This document shows positions 33,844-45,949 of a stretch of 64,000 bases of DNA, in pieces (position 1 is the stretch's first letter; each line of letters begins with the position of its first letter). This DNA is from Cerioporus squamosus. Lineage: Eukaryota; Basidiomycota; Agaricomycetes; Polyporales; Polyporaceae. The notes beneath the pieces are model-generated. The model was given only the letters and a program-made list of their open reading frames with translations. It ran no database searches and had not been told where the DNA came from. The stretch covers positions 184,311-248,310 of the forward strand of contig JABYQS010000038.1 in assembly GCA_022592435.1 (NCBI GenBank), given 5' to 3'. The translations under genes and the position numbers were made by a program.

Positions 33844-34710
33844 TCAACCCAAGATCACGAATGTCATTCGTCCGCTGGCATGCGTCCTCGGCAGCATCCT
33901 CTTCAGGAGGTGGATGCGTTCGTCGGAGTCCTCGCCACCTTCTCAGTATCCCACCTCAAACATATGGCGAGCCGGGCCGTCGTTCACGACCTTGAAGTCT
34001 CCCGCCAGCGTACAGACAAGCTCGGCGTGCTCCAACCGACAGATGGCATCGTCCAACCTGCCCCAGTGCTCCATACCTGCGAAGAGACGGTCTATGGCGT
34101 AGTCAGGCTTCTCATAGTACATGAACATAATCTTGACCGTGCGGAGAGTCGGGGGTGAGGCAAGCAGGATCTCCGCGTTCACGGCCAATGCGCGATCACA
34201 GAGTCGTATCGCGGATTCCAACCCGTCTCTATCAGAGTCAGGGGGCCGGGGCGGGAATAGAAAGTATAGATTCAGGGTCTCGAGCGATTGACAATGGCGA
34301 AGGCTAGGGACTGGCTGTGTGGCTGAAGGAGCAAGACGAGACAGATCAGGTGAGCTCGATGAAACGACAGCACACATGGCGGGAACGTACTCTGCGGGTG
34401 GTCTAGAGCGACACTATTGATAGAGATATATAGCGCCGCCATGATATGTAGGCAAGTCAACGTCTCCTCGCACTCTGGGAGGAAATCGCCCAAAGCCTCC
34501 TCGAGCCGCACACCATGGATCATGAGCGTCAGCTCTCTCAGCTCCCACTTGGGCTGCATATGGTGAAAGAGATGGACTATGCCGCAATATCCGCTCCACC
34601 TCCCATCCAAGCGAGTTGAGGTAAGAGCCAGTTCCTCGACGCTGAGAGCGAGTTGAATCGGAGGAGCGAGTCCAAGGGAGGAGATTGCGGCGAGATCAGG
34701 ATCCCACGCC
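33844..34710 (-). pseudogene. LRR/F-box-like gene fragment
   Basis: Two exons of a leucine-rich, F-box-protein-like C-terminal part. The first (about 34700-34360) carries LALSVEELALTSTRLDG, WELRELTLMIHGVRLEEAL and CEETLTCLHIMAALY. After a short intron the second carries LETLNLYFLFPPRPPDSD, LRTVKIMFMYYEKPDYAIDR and ends RTHASGRMTFVILG. The spacing of Leu residues suggests irregular LRRs. The N-terminal F-box is not found: upstream sequence soon meets stops and then a plus-strand relic. It is probably a 5'-truncated gene, but a missed exon further upstream is possible. Confidence 0.5.
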
Positions 34711-35142
34711 GTGGGAATAACACCTCAAAGGGGCATCGTCAAGTCAGGCGACCTGGCCCGCATCGCAAATACCGACTGGCCGCCCCCGGTACTGTTCGAC
34801 GCCACGTACGCCTCGCTCGTTCTGAAGACGTTTGGCGTTCAAACGACTATTCACGCGAGCAAGAAAGTCTGTCAAGACCAGCTCACGTTTGGTGTGATGA
34901 TGGCAGAGAAAGCCCGCCGTAAGCGTAGGAAGAATAATTAGCGTGCGGTACGAGCACGCCTCGCAAGCACGAAGCGGGATGCACGGGACCTTCTCTTCTT
35001 GATCCCATACCTAGCTGTTTCTCCTGAACGGGCTCGTGAGCATTGGGCAGCGGAGCATGCGAAGCCGGAGTTGGAGGAGCGACGGCAGGAGGAGGCGAAG
35101 GTGTCTGAATGGCGAGATCGATGCGCGAACGCTGGACTCTAG
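34711..35142 (+). pseudogene. Small unknown gene with in-frame amber stop
   Basis: Plus-strand frame with coding-like content: DWPPPVLFDATYASLVLKTF, QTTIHASKKVCQDQLTFG and MMAEKARRKRRKNN, then TAG at 34939-34941. The same frame then continues with TKRDARDLLFLIPYLAVSPE, REHWAAEHAKPELEERRQEE and AKVSEWRDRCANAGL to a stop at 35140-35142. The uninterrupted helical, charged sequence on both sides suggests a single gene hit by a nonsense mutation. Family unknown; the start is unclear. Confidence 0.45.
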
Positions 35143-35937
35143 CCTCATGTTGTATCGCCATGCATGTCTTCCGTCTCAGCTCGTCTATGTATTTAGATCT
35201 TGATTCACCGTTACTTCAGTGTGCGACAATTGTCCTCGACTCGCGTTCTGCTGCTCCAGGCTCCGGCGGCGCTGATGTGGTTTTTGAGTCTGACGCTCGG
35301 CAGAACCTACATATCTCCACCGCGACGTCTCGTACTTAATACCCTGTAGATCATGAAAACGTTGAACACTCATCCCTACTTAGTGTTGCGTAGGGCTTGG
35401 GTGTGCACAAGAGGCAGGGGTGGCCGGGACCAAAGGCGACGTCGAGGTGGGAAGTGTCGAGGATGAGATGTCTGTTTCGTGTTCACCCAAGTCATCGGCG
35501 GCACAGGATCTGGATGTCGCGTAGCGCGGTCAGGATAACTAGTCCTGGAGGTCTAGTGCACCCCCGCCGAATCGCAGGGCCAGCCCTTCCCGCGAACGTT
35601 AACCTAAGGATGATATTTGGACTCCCGGCCGACCGCTGGCAACCTCTCGAGGTCAGCGCATATCGTCAAGACAAGGCCTTCGCACTCACCACAGGGTCCA
35701 TCCAAACTGGGTACCTCGCGGCCTGGGGCAGTCAATCCATATAACAACACAAAATTCACATTGTCCAACTCGTACAGACCTATGCTCGTCCGATCCATGC
35801 GTACAGGGTATGCTTACAGGGAGTACAAACGGTCTTAATGCCCCTCAGAAGCCGGGCTTCTCGACGGTGACCCAGCTTTCCCTCTTCGGGACCGCGCTGC
35901 AAACATCATCACATAAGAACAACGACGGCGATGAGTG
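35143..35937. other. Intergenic, no gene seen
   Basis: About 800 bp downstream of the mannosidase gene. No supported coding frame or repeat. Confidence 0.5.
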
Positions 35938-38900
35938 TCAAGCTGAGGGAACGAACCTAGGTTTGCCCAAGATCAGCTTGACAGTCTTGACCTCGAAGCC
36001 GTGGAAGCTGAGCTTCACGGCCGAGGACGCGTCCTCCGTCTGGTATACGCTGAGTTCCTCGAGCTTGTCCTCGAGCAGGTTCGTGATGAGGACTTTCACG
36101 ACGGAGAGGTGCTCGGCGAATCTGAGCTTGACGGTGCCGTGGCCGCCGTACGCTTCGTAGAGTCGCAAGACGACCGAGGGTGAGTCATGCGACTCGAAGT
36201 CGTCGTCCAGACCGCGCTTCACCGTCTCAAGGAAGACGTTCGGAGCGCCTTCGAGCTGGAAGGCGGGCTTTGTCTTGAGAAGTGGCGCCTCGGTGGTGTC
36301 CTCAAGGAGGCGCACTGAGGTTCATGTCAGCAAAACGTCCCTCATTTAAGGTAGTGCTGAACCTCACCGTGGATGGGCGAGTTGAAGAGGATCGCAGCGA
36401 TTGGAACATCTGACTCTAGGAAGTGGCCCTGGTGAGGCATCACCGCCCAGGAGAACTCGTGCTTGCCTGAAAAGAAACCCCATGAGCCTCACCCGGAGAG
36501 TTCACACCATGTCCACAAAGTACATACCCTGGTCCTGCTCGGAATCGGGTGCAGTGGCTGCACGAAGCAAGGAGATACGCAGAACGTTTCCGCGGCACGA
36601 GAAGCCGTACTTCGACTCCGAGAGAATAGCGACACCGTAGCCATACTCGCTGAGGTCCGCATACTATGCAGGGTCGTCAACGACTATGGCGAGCAATGCA
36701 CAGGACGAACGCACCTTGTGACCGCAGACTTCGAACTTGGCCATGTCCCAGGTAGTGTTCTTATGCGTCGGACGCTGGACGTGCCCGAACTGCGTTTCGT
36801 ACGTCGCGAAGTCGTTCTTGATGTTGAGAGGAAGCTCAAACTTGAGGAACTCGTGACGTTCGTGCCAGTCGACCTCGGCGTCAAAGCGGAAGAACGAGCG
36901 CGAGTTCTTCTTCAACGAAGCTGCGGAGCAATCAGTATCTGTCTGAAGCCAGGGCAATCGTGCGTAGTCACCTGGAATGGCATCCAAGGAGATCTATAGG
37001 GGAGATCAGCGGGGCTGACAACTCCTATATTGGGAGGCCACATACCACGACGTTGATCGTGCTCTGACCGTATTTGATGACAGACTTCAAGGACGCCCGC
37101 AGCGGACCTTCAGCAGCGATGGAGATGTTCTCGAAGCGGAGCTTCTCGAATTTCTCGAGGTGATGAATCTCGACATCTGCAAGACGTTCAGATCTGAGGA
37201 ATACACAACGATCTTATGCAGTGAACTCACCCCAGGCATCCCAGTAGTTCGGCTTGTCGTCGAAGATGACGAGGCCTCCCGACTCGCCAGTGGGAATAAG
37301 CTCGTGGCTGGAAAAAAAATTAAATAAAAATAAAAATAAAAAACACACGAGATGAGCTGGCATGCACAGCGCATGCTTCAACTGAAGAGAGCGTACTCAA
37401 GTGCAACGTCGTAAAGGCTGGTGATCCTGCCCTCAATGATGGTCAGCTGTACACTTGCGTTCTTGAGCACGAAGTGGTCCGTGCCGACACGAGCAACTGC
37501 AAAGACTGTCAGAGCCATGCGCTTCGCTTGGAGACAGTAGTGACATACCAGAAACGGGCTTGCAGTTGGCGTACATCCCTGTACTGTAGGCCACGCCGCC
37601 GCCAGCAGAGCAGTCCAGGAGCGCAAGGGCGGTCGCACCATTCTTGGCCGTCTGCACGACCTGCGACTTCAGGCGCTGCGCTGCACCCGTGAGCGGGACC
37701 TCAACAATGTCGCGACGGGGGAAGAAGGTCGTGTTGAAACCGACGATCGTGCCCGTCTTCTTGGACTTGAAGGACGGGTCGGTTAGGGAGACCGAAGGCG
37801 GGAATATGGCCTTGAACGCCTCCTCGAGGAGGGTTTCTCCGTCCTTGCGCACCTCTGCGTACAGCTTCTCGGCATCATCGTATACCATGCCGCTGGACCG
37901 AGCCTCAGTCAAGACATCCAGCCAAACTGAGAGCACACTCACATCGCCGACCCAGGAAGAACTGCATGATGCAGTGGTTAGATCTAGTCACGACTGCCAA
38001 TACACATTCACACGTACCATCGTGGACTACGGAGATTACAGATAGTTAGCTGTGTACCACGATCCGAGTGGCTAGTTGACGCACATTGGTTCAGCAAGAC
38101 TTTCTCCCAGCAGTCATTGATCTTCTCGTTCGGGTATACATAGTCGGTCTTGTGGTACTTGAAGAGACTAGCAAACGTGGAGATAATCTGCCAGAGAGAA
38201 GCTAAGTATCACGCCTGGCGCCCCGCAGAGCACGGAGCTCACCTCGACATCGCGTAGGAGAATCTCAGACTTGCGGTTACCCTTCTTGATGGAGCCTGCG
38301 ATAATGCTTAGCTAACATCGCGTTCGTGTCGGGAGAATACTCACCGTGCGAGGTGTATGTTCCACGGTGGAACTAGTCGGAGTTGCGTAAGTCATAGTCC
38401 TTCAGCGGAGAACTTGCGTTAACACACCTCCAGGTAAAGTTCGCCGCTCCTGTCATCAATGGTGGAAGTTCGACAGCAGGCCAAGCGAGAATGAAGGGGA
38501 TTACTGACCAGTTTGGCAGCTTCGCGCCGGCGTCCGAGTCCTTAGCCAGCACGTCAAAGAACTCGTCCACAGAGTGGCCCATATTGACGGGCGGAATATC
38601 CCTGGATTTGTTAGATGTCGCCCGAATGCGGCGCAGCTGTGCCCACGATTAGTTTCGGGACTAGTTTGATGCACCATGGGAGCAACCCACGTTCTCAAGC
38701 ATCTTCGCGAGCGGTCCACCTCCACCATCACCGTTGCCGAAGACGAGCAGCGAGATGTCCGATGATTCCAAGTTCTAGCTGCTGTGAGTACCCTATCGCA
38801 GGTCAGTGCAAAGTAGTCGATACCTTGTGGTTATTGATGCCCTTGACGACATCTCCAACCGTGGCCTGCGCAGTGTACGTGTCTGCGGAGCCTTATGAGC

Positions 38901-41264
38901 GACGATCGCGGATGTTACATAGTAGACACACGCACCGACTGGCGTCATGTGGCACAGGACTTGGGTTCCGTCGATCCCAACCCAGTTAAACGTAGAGTGC
39001 GGGAAGTTGTTGCTGCGAATCGATCTCAGATATGCCTTGAGCCGTAATCTTACGTCCAGAAGACTTACATGTTGTTCCTAGGTTCCGATCGAATCTCGCC
39101 ATTAGCTCCGCACATAAGGGCTCACAAGCTGCAACCGATGATGTCGCACTCACCACGACAGCTTCTGCGTAAAGAAGTAGTCCATGTCCGCAAGGCGGAT
39201 CAGCTGCGGAAGTGCACCTGTCAGGCCGAAGGAGTCGGGGAGCCAGGCGGTATTGCACCGGATCCCGAACCGCGACTCGAAGTAGCGCTGCCCGAAGATG
39301 AACTGGCGGGCGAGTGCCTCTCCCGAGGGCATGTTCGCGTCGTTTTCGACCCACGATCCACCGACGGGGTGGAATGAGCCCGCCTTGATCTTGTCCTTGA
39401 CGCGCTCAAAAAGCGGCGGATACAACTAGGCGGTATGAGCGAGATTGTTCTCACAAGCGAGCGTGTATTTCGTACCTGCTCGAGCCACTTGTACTGCTGT
39501 GCCTGACTGCATGTAAAGCGATGCTCAGGATAGCGATCCATAAGATCCACCTGAGTAGACCATGAGCGAGCCACCTTCTGCTGAGTGACTCGGTAGGGCC
39601 AGAGCCTAAAGATAATAAGCATCTACTCACAAGTCAGCAGGGAGCGTAGAGAACTTACCAAGCGGTGTCGATGTGGCAGTGGCCGATACCCCAGACCTGG
39701 GCTTTCTCTGCACCCTCCTCGTAGACTTTCTCGCCCTTCTGGGCCCAGTCCTCTCCGAAAACCTCCTCTGCAAGGTTCCTGGCAGCAGTCAGACTGTGAA
39801 CATCACCCTTCTCGAAGACGTTCATGATGGCATTCGCGGTCGTGAGCGCCTTGTTCTGGAGCGCCGTGTTACCAGGGACCGACTCTGAAATCTGCCGCAG
39901 AGCTTGGAAGTCCCACAGGAGATGCCACGCCTCCATGTTGGGGACGACGAGATCCGCGGAGGCCAGCCCAAAGTACCTGTTCATCTGTGGCGAGTTCAGT
40001 TCAGAGTGCAGGGGAGTAAGTTGAATACAGAACTTACGTCTGGCGGTGCAATGGTATCGCCGTTCCAGGGCACACCGAACATACCATTGCAGCTGGACTC
40101 TATGACGAACTCGTGCTTTCCGGCCTTGACTGCGCTGCGCGGCAGGATGTATTCTACTCGACGATCGCCACCTCCTCCGCCAGTAATGCCTTGGAGGGGT
40201 GTGCCATCTGTCGAGTATATCATGGCCTCGCAGCTGGGGTCGAACTCGACTGTCCCGGCGCGTCAGAGCAAGCTTCCGGTACGACGACAAAGGCCACGTA
40301 CATTGCACCCGCTCGTACTGCTCCCAATATGAGGGTATTGTGACGGAGACCTTCCACCAATGATTGGTCTACCGAACTCGGTGTGAATAGTGGATTGGCA
40401 AACAGCAGGTAGCGCTGTACATACCCCTAGAAAAGTAAGGTAAGCTCGACTTCCAGGCATGCATAGCACTGTTCCTCGCATTCTGTACATGCGAACACCT
40501 GTGGTACCAGTGACGACTCCAATATATGCTCGATTCGTCCCGTGGCTCCCGCGGTCCATCCTCAAGAGAGAGTTGAGGAACTGCTATTGTCTGGGCGCAA
40601 GGGACTCATGATGCCGCAACTGGTCGTTATAATGGCCCTAAGGGTGGGAGACAAGGCGGCTCTTCCCCAGCTGCTCTGCATAGCTGCAAAGAAGCTCTCT
40701 TGCAACCTCCGCCAGCGATCTTACGCGGAACAGCAGAAGTAACGACGGGGATGCCTTGAGAGTGGGACATCACATAGAGTTTACTGAGAGCTGCAATCCA
40801 AAGCACGGCGTCATCCTTGCTGAATTTCTCCGTGGTCAGTGGTCACATCCTCGCGTTAAGTCCCATCTCTCATCAAATGACCTGAGCCGCTACCATACTT
40901 CAAGTATGCTTCCGTAAAGAATGCAAGGATCGAGGGTCACAAAGACGATGAGTTACTCACATGAAGGCCCGAACGACTCCCCCTTCGACGCCGGCCTAAA
41001 CTTCTGCTTCATAGCCTCCTCGAAGCTCGGCTTCGACAGCCCCGGCGCGCTCCACACTTCCAGCTTAACGTGCTCCTTGTTGTCGATCCTGTGCGTGAAC
41101 AGCACCGACGAGAGGTTGACGTCGGCGAAGTGCCCGCCCTCGAACGTCCCGAGGCGATTCTGGGTAAGATGCTTGATCCATTTTGCGCCTGGACCGTAGT
41201 TTTCCTTCGGGTATCCCGACGACGCGGATGCGCCGTGGCCTGGATGTCCGTGGTTGCACGCCAT
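35938..41264 (-). CDS. Alpha-mannosidase, glycoside hydrolase family 38, vacuolar Ams1 type
   Basis: Hydrolyses alpha-linked mannose in free oligosaccharides and glycoprotein N-glycans; Ams1-type enzymes act in the vacuole or cytosol and lack a signal peptide. The start [20 protein letters not shown] at 41264 has no signal sequence. In order: N-terminal domain ([19 protein letters not shown]), beta-rich region ([12 protein letters not shown]), catalytic (beta/alpha)7 barrel with the metal site GHCHIDTAW, then [14 protein letters not shown] and TAWLPDSFG, whose Asp is the expected nucleophile, [26 protein letters not shown], and YTSHG with [17 protein letters not shown]. The C-terminal beta domain includes SWEF-type motifs and ends [16 protein letters not shown]. 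There are many small exons with introns near 50 bp, except the first intron of about 580 bp. Expected length is about 1,080 residues, usual for the family. Confidence 0.93.
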
Positions 41265-41809
41265 CGTCGTGAGAGGGGTGGAGGTCGACGTTGTGGACGA
41301 CCAGTGCGGTGCGACTGTCGCCGTGTCGGGGACGGCTGATCGTGACTACATAGGCGCTGCGGGGTATCGTGCCTTAAGTCCGGGTAATTAGCTTTACCCG
41401 CTACTTATTACTTACTTACTGGTAAGTAATAATTGTTCAGGTCCACGTCGAAGAAGTCGAACATCTACGGGAACCTACTCATGCCTGCCAACAAAGCTAT
41501 CTCTAGCAAACTACTGTGCTCGAGGGACCTGTAAGGCCTACCTATATTGCATGATCATACAAGACATTTGCGAACTACATACATGTGAGCACTCTGCAGA
41601 TGATAGGAACAAATTTCAGGACGGGGGCCGAGACCGCAGAGTCACAGTGTCCGTGCCGGTATGATATCTAACAATACAACATGAGCAATAACTCACAGAC
41701 CGATAACGTATCTCTCCAGATAGATCATCGTCCATATACTGCAAGTATGAAAAACGGGGGAGGGGGTGCATCTACTAGTAGTAGGAGATGGTCTCTACAA
41801 GCGAGGCTA
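41265..41809. other. Intergenic, no gene seen
   Basis: About 545 bp between the mannosidase start and the end of the TPR gene. It contains a TACTTA/TAAGTA-rich palindromic stretch near 41400-41435 and is probably the mannosidase promoter. Confidence 0.5.
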
Positions 41810-44800
41810 CTAGAGCCGTCGATCACGGTCGAGTGCCTCCAGTGCTGCATGCGTCCGCACATGGAGGCCGTTCTGCAAAGGAGATAGGTCAGCCAAGTGG
41901 AAAACATGCAACAGAGGCGAAGGGGAAGGGCGTACCTCCATGCTGAATTTGCCCTGGAATGACGCGCGTAATCGGTCAGCCGCACTGGTCTAGGTCGCAT
42001 TTCAAGTGAGTATGAACGTACCTTCCTCGAGCCAGGAGCCACTTCTAGAGGTTTACCTGAGTGCGAATGAGGTGTGTCAGCACATGGTACATCAGAATCG
42101 AGCCCGAACTAGATATGACCATGCGCCTCGCCAGAACTACCGACGACAACTGCATCTGTACCAGAGCCGTCGCGGCACGCAGTGCACCAAACCCACTCCA
42201 TGAGCACAGCCCATCCGACGCAATGAAAGAATTTCCGCAGTAGCACGCATGCAAACACACAAAGGCGGCATCGTATACTCAACCAAAGGACCGTACTTAC
42301 CGGAAAGCACAAGCTCCAGATGCATCCGAGCGCCATCCTTGTCGCCCTGGCACGCCAACAGCCGCGCATACTCGAAATCTGCATGCAAAGCCATCAGCGA
42401 CCTACTCCACGCATCCAACCCTAGGACGGGACACTCACGCGCATAGTACACCAAATAATGATCATACGCGATCCTCGGGCCGTCCCTGAAGACCGCCTCG
42501 AAAGCGTCCTTCGCCCCCTTCTCGGCCTCGCCCCTTCCTTCTGTCACCGCCTTCTCCTCCTCCGGGTCAATGACCGCATCCGGGTCCGGGTACGCCACAA
42601 ACCTCAGACAAATCCCGCGCAAAAAGTTCGCGAGAGCAAGATCGTCCCAGTACTCCTCCTCACCCTTGCCCTCGGAGCCCGTAGCGTACTTCGCGGGATC
42701 CTCCGCGTGCTTCCGGATGGACGCGAGCTGCTCGTCCACGTCCGGCAGCATGCGCTGCATGATGACGCCCCGCGGCGCGTGCGCGATCCCCAGGAAGAGG
42801 TACGCAAACTCGAGCGCGGGCAGGGCGAGCCGCCCGCCCTGCTGTTTGAACTTGCGCGCCTTGCGGGCGACAAATTTCTGCACCACGTCCAGGGCACGTT
42901 CGAGGGCGTCAGCGGCAGTGGTAGGTTGGGCGGAGCGCGGGAAGTAGGGGTAACGGCATTAGAACAGGAACGGTGGCCAGTGGCGGACGACGAGCATTCA
43001 GCGGAAGGTCAGAAAATGTGGGAGTGGGGGGGGGCAGGTTTACGCATGACCCACCTCAAGAGGGATAGACTTGCCCGCGATCCTCTGCCGCAGTCCTGGG
43101 ATCTTCTCCATGAGTTCGGCAACCTCCTCTGCGTGCTTCTCGCCGCCCATTTGCAGCAGACACACTGCAACGCCGTATGTGTATGTCGCCTTCGACCACT
43201 GCAGCAAGGTTTAATTACCAATATCTCAGCGCAAGAAGTGTTCGACTGCGCCCAAATTCCCGAGCAGTAGGGACCATTTTGACGCAGAGCGAGTTAGCAA
43301 GCACTCACCGATGCCTCGGCAGCAAGCGTGCGCCAGTAGTCAAGCGACGCCGCGATATCCCACAAGGCGAGATTTGCGATGGCCATCTCCCAGAAGGAGA
43401 TGTGTTGTAAGTTCCGGTACTGGTTCTGGGCTTGCAGTGCCTTCTGGTAATATACGAGCGCCGAGGCGGGCTGACTTCGGCATAAGTGCAAGCGGCCTTG
43501 GCCGAACAGAAAGAAGACACCTGTGGCACAAACAACGTCAGCATACTAGTACGGAACTGCAACCCATACCAGTGCCGAGCCGAAACTAGCAAACTGAGAA
43601 TGACAGGCGGTGTGAAGGACGGAGATAGGAACGTGTATCTCGTACGACCGTCGAGACAAGGGCGGGAAAAGATGAAGTGGCCAGACTCGTACCGTTCGCA
43701 TAGCGCTGGATGTGGTAGTCCAGGATCTTCTGCGCCATGTGAATGTCGACACCCTCAAACGTGAAGCTAGACAACACCAGATGGAAGATGAGCAACGCCA
43801 TGTCGCAGATGCTGCGGCGCACGCCCTCCTGCTCTGCTCACACACCACGGATGCATCAGCAACAATCCCCAGGAATCGCATGAAGCATGGACGCACCCAG
43901 TCCAATGGCAGGTACATCAGAGTCCTTGCTCCATCCGCCCGCCTTCTGCAGATACGCGAGCCCCGCGCGGCGATCCCCTCTGTATCCGAACAGCTCCACG
44001 ATGGTGAGCAGACGCGATGGCATCAAGGACAAGATGAGGTTCGAGAGGCCGACACCCAAGTAGACACCTGAACGGAAGTCCGCATCAATGGACGCGTCCT
44101 CGGGGCCCTTGCCCTTCGCCTGGGCTTCTGCGTCCATGGCTTCGAGGTATTTGCCGAGCTGACGGTAGATGTTGATCGTGGTGCGCATGTTCAACCTGAA
44201 ACGGGGTCCGGATTACTCATGACTGCTTTCGCGCAAGATTCGCCGGAAGGTACTCACGCTTCCTTGATGAACGCGAGCCAGTCGCCAGAGTAAACGATAC
44301 CTAGAAGAGCCTAGGACGGAGCGTTAGCAGAACGTAATAGGCATGTTGTGAGGCAGGGAACGCTCGAACGACCGCGGAACATCTGTCAATGGGACAAGGA
44401 AGTGCCCGGGGTGAAGAATGGTATCTCGGGTGCCGAATAAGAGCGGAAAGTTGCTCCTCCACCCGGCCGCTATCTAAGACAGTCTCTCCGCCATCCGTTT
44501 GGAAGCAGACGAAAGAACGGGAGAACTACCGACACGGCACTAGTGAGACTCTAGGACCACAGAACTTGCGAGGAGCGTAATGGAACGAACCAGCACGCAT
44601 CCAGAACTTTGTGGTTTGTGCAGCGTCGACCGAACCTTCCCAAGTTGCCCTCTCTGACAATGCGGAGAAGATGCACAGACCAGTGATGGATAGTCCTGGG
44701 CAGTGCAAAGAGAAGAGTACAGAACTGCACCCGGCACTCCCCGGATCCTGTGACCCCATGACTCATCAAACTTTGCAATTGTAACAGCGACGCCCCTTGC

Positions 44801-45949
44801 TATGCATGGCGGCGCGTGTGGCTAATTTCTGTTAACAGGCTATGCAGCCCGTTTGTATGGGTAGTCGGCGCGGAAACGTGCCAGCGCAGACCAGAGCAGG
44901 CGACAGGGCAAAGAGTATGCTCTGCGATCATGCTGTGCGATTCTGGCCGCTAGAAGAGGCGGGACCGCCGGCACACACCACAGCGTTGTCATCCGAAACA
45001 ACAATCCGCTGTCACTCCTCTCTCGGAACGCATGCACTTGCCCGTTCAAGGACATTCTAGGCGCAAAAGAACATCATGTTGTGTCCTATAGGTCCGCAGA
45101 TATGATATGTCCGTATCATGCCAGGCACGACAAGCTCTGACGTTCAAACGAGCACGCAGGAGGTCACTGTTCGAGAAGATGGTGCAAGCTGGGGCGTGAA
45201 GCTGCAGCTCAATGCGGCAAGGCACACGATGCCTTGCCCATCGAGCGCAATATATCACGATGTCCCTCGGTGTTGCGTACGACAGTCATTCGCAGAGAGT
45301 GGGAGAGGTAGTTCCACTTCTGGCCTAGTTCGATCGTATGGAATAGGAAAGGGACTATCAGAAGCGCATGGAGTTACTCACCTTCTCGAACAGACTCTCC
45401 GCATACACCAGCTCGGCGTGACGCTCCAGGGTCGACATGCTCTTGATGAAGCCGACGCCGGAGGTATTGAGAGAGCCAACCACGAGTCCAGCCAGACGTG
45501 TGGGCAGGGAGGCGGCGCGTTTCCGGTGGCGAGCCGCGACGTCGTTCCCGTGCCTCACATGTTCGATAGCATCTTTCAGGTCCTGCGGCGGAGGACTTAA
45601 CATGATGGCGAGGAAGCATGCACATAAGAACCCACCTCGTCTTCGAAGGACATCATACCCTTGACGCACTGGATGAGGCCGAAGCCTGTGGCCATATACA
45701 GCCGTTCCCTGCACGTCGTGCAGCGACAACCGGAGAGGGGTGAGAAGCTACGCACATCTTGGGATCGTACTGCCTGCAATAGTCCTCGGACTCGTGCATG
45801 TGTGACCGTAGGAAGACGTGCAGAGCATAGGTTACGGCCGCAATGTCATCGGCGAGTGACTTCTCCGGGACATATGGACCTGTCGGGAGAGGAGGCGGTG
45901 GATTCTCCCAGAGTTGAGGCTTAGACTCTGTCGGAACGTCGCTGGCCAT
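41810..45949 (-). CDS. TPR protein of the IML2/TTC39 family
   Basis: Yeast Iml2 is linked to lipid droplet and inclusion-body clearance at mitochondria; TTC39 proteins are the animal relatives. It starts at ATG 45949 (MASDVPTESKPQLWENPPPP). Exons carry ALHVFLRSHMHESEDYC, YMATGFGLIQCVKGMMSFED, DLKDAIEHVRHGNDVA, SLERHAELVYAESLFEK typical of the family, ALLGIVYSGDWLAFIKEALN, MRTTINIYRQLGKYLE, FRSGVYLGVGLSNLILSLMP, KILDYHIQRYANG, FFLFGQGRLHLCRS, SALVYYQKALQAQ, WEMAIANLALWDI, VARKARKFKQ, LALANFLRGICLRFVAYPD, the SGK helix, and a last exon HVRTHAALEALDRDRRL. Repeated helix pairs fit TPRs. About a dozen introns are near 55 bp, but one is 1,071 bp (44311-45381). Expected length is about 700 residues. 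Confidence 0.88.
44311..45381 (-). other. Unusually long intron (1,071 bp) in the TPR gene
   Basis: The donor GTGAGTAACT follows the exon ending LFEK and the acceptor CCTAG precedes ALLGIVYSGDW. Both are good matches to consensus. The other introns of this gene are near 55 bp, so about 1 kb has probably been inserted. No long coding frame or clear inverted terminal repeat is visible in it. Confidence 0.7.
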
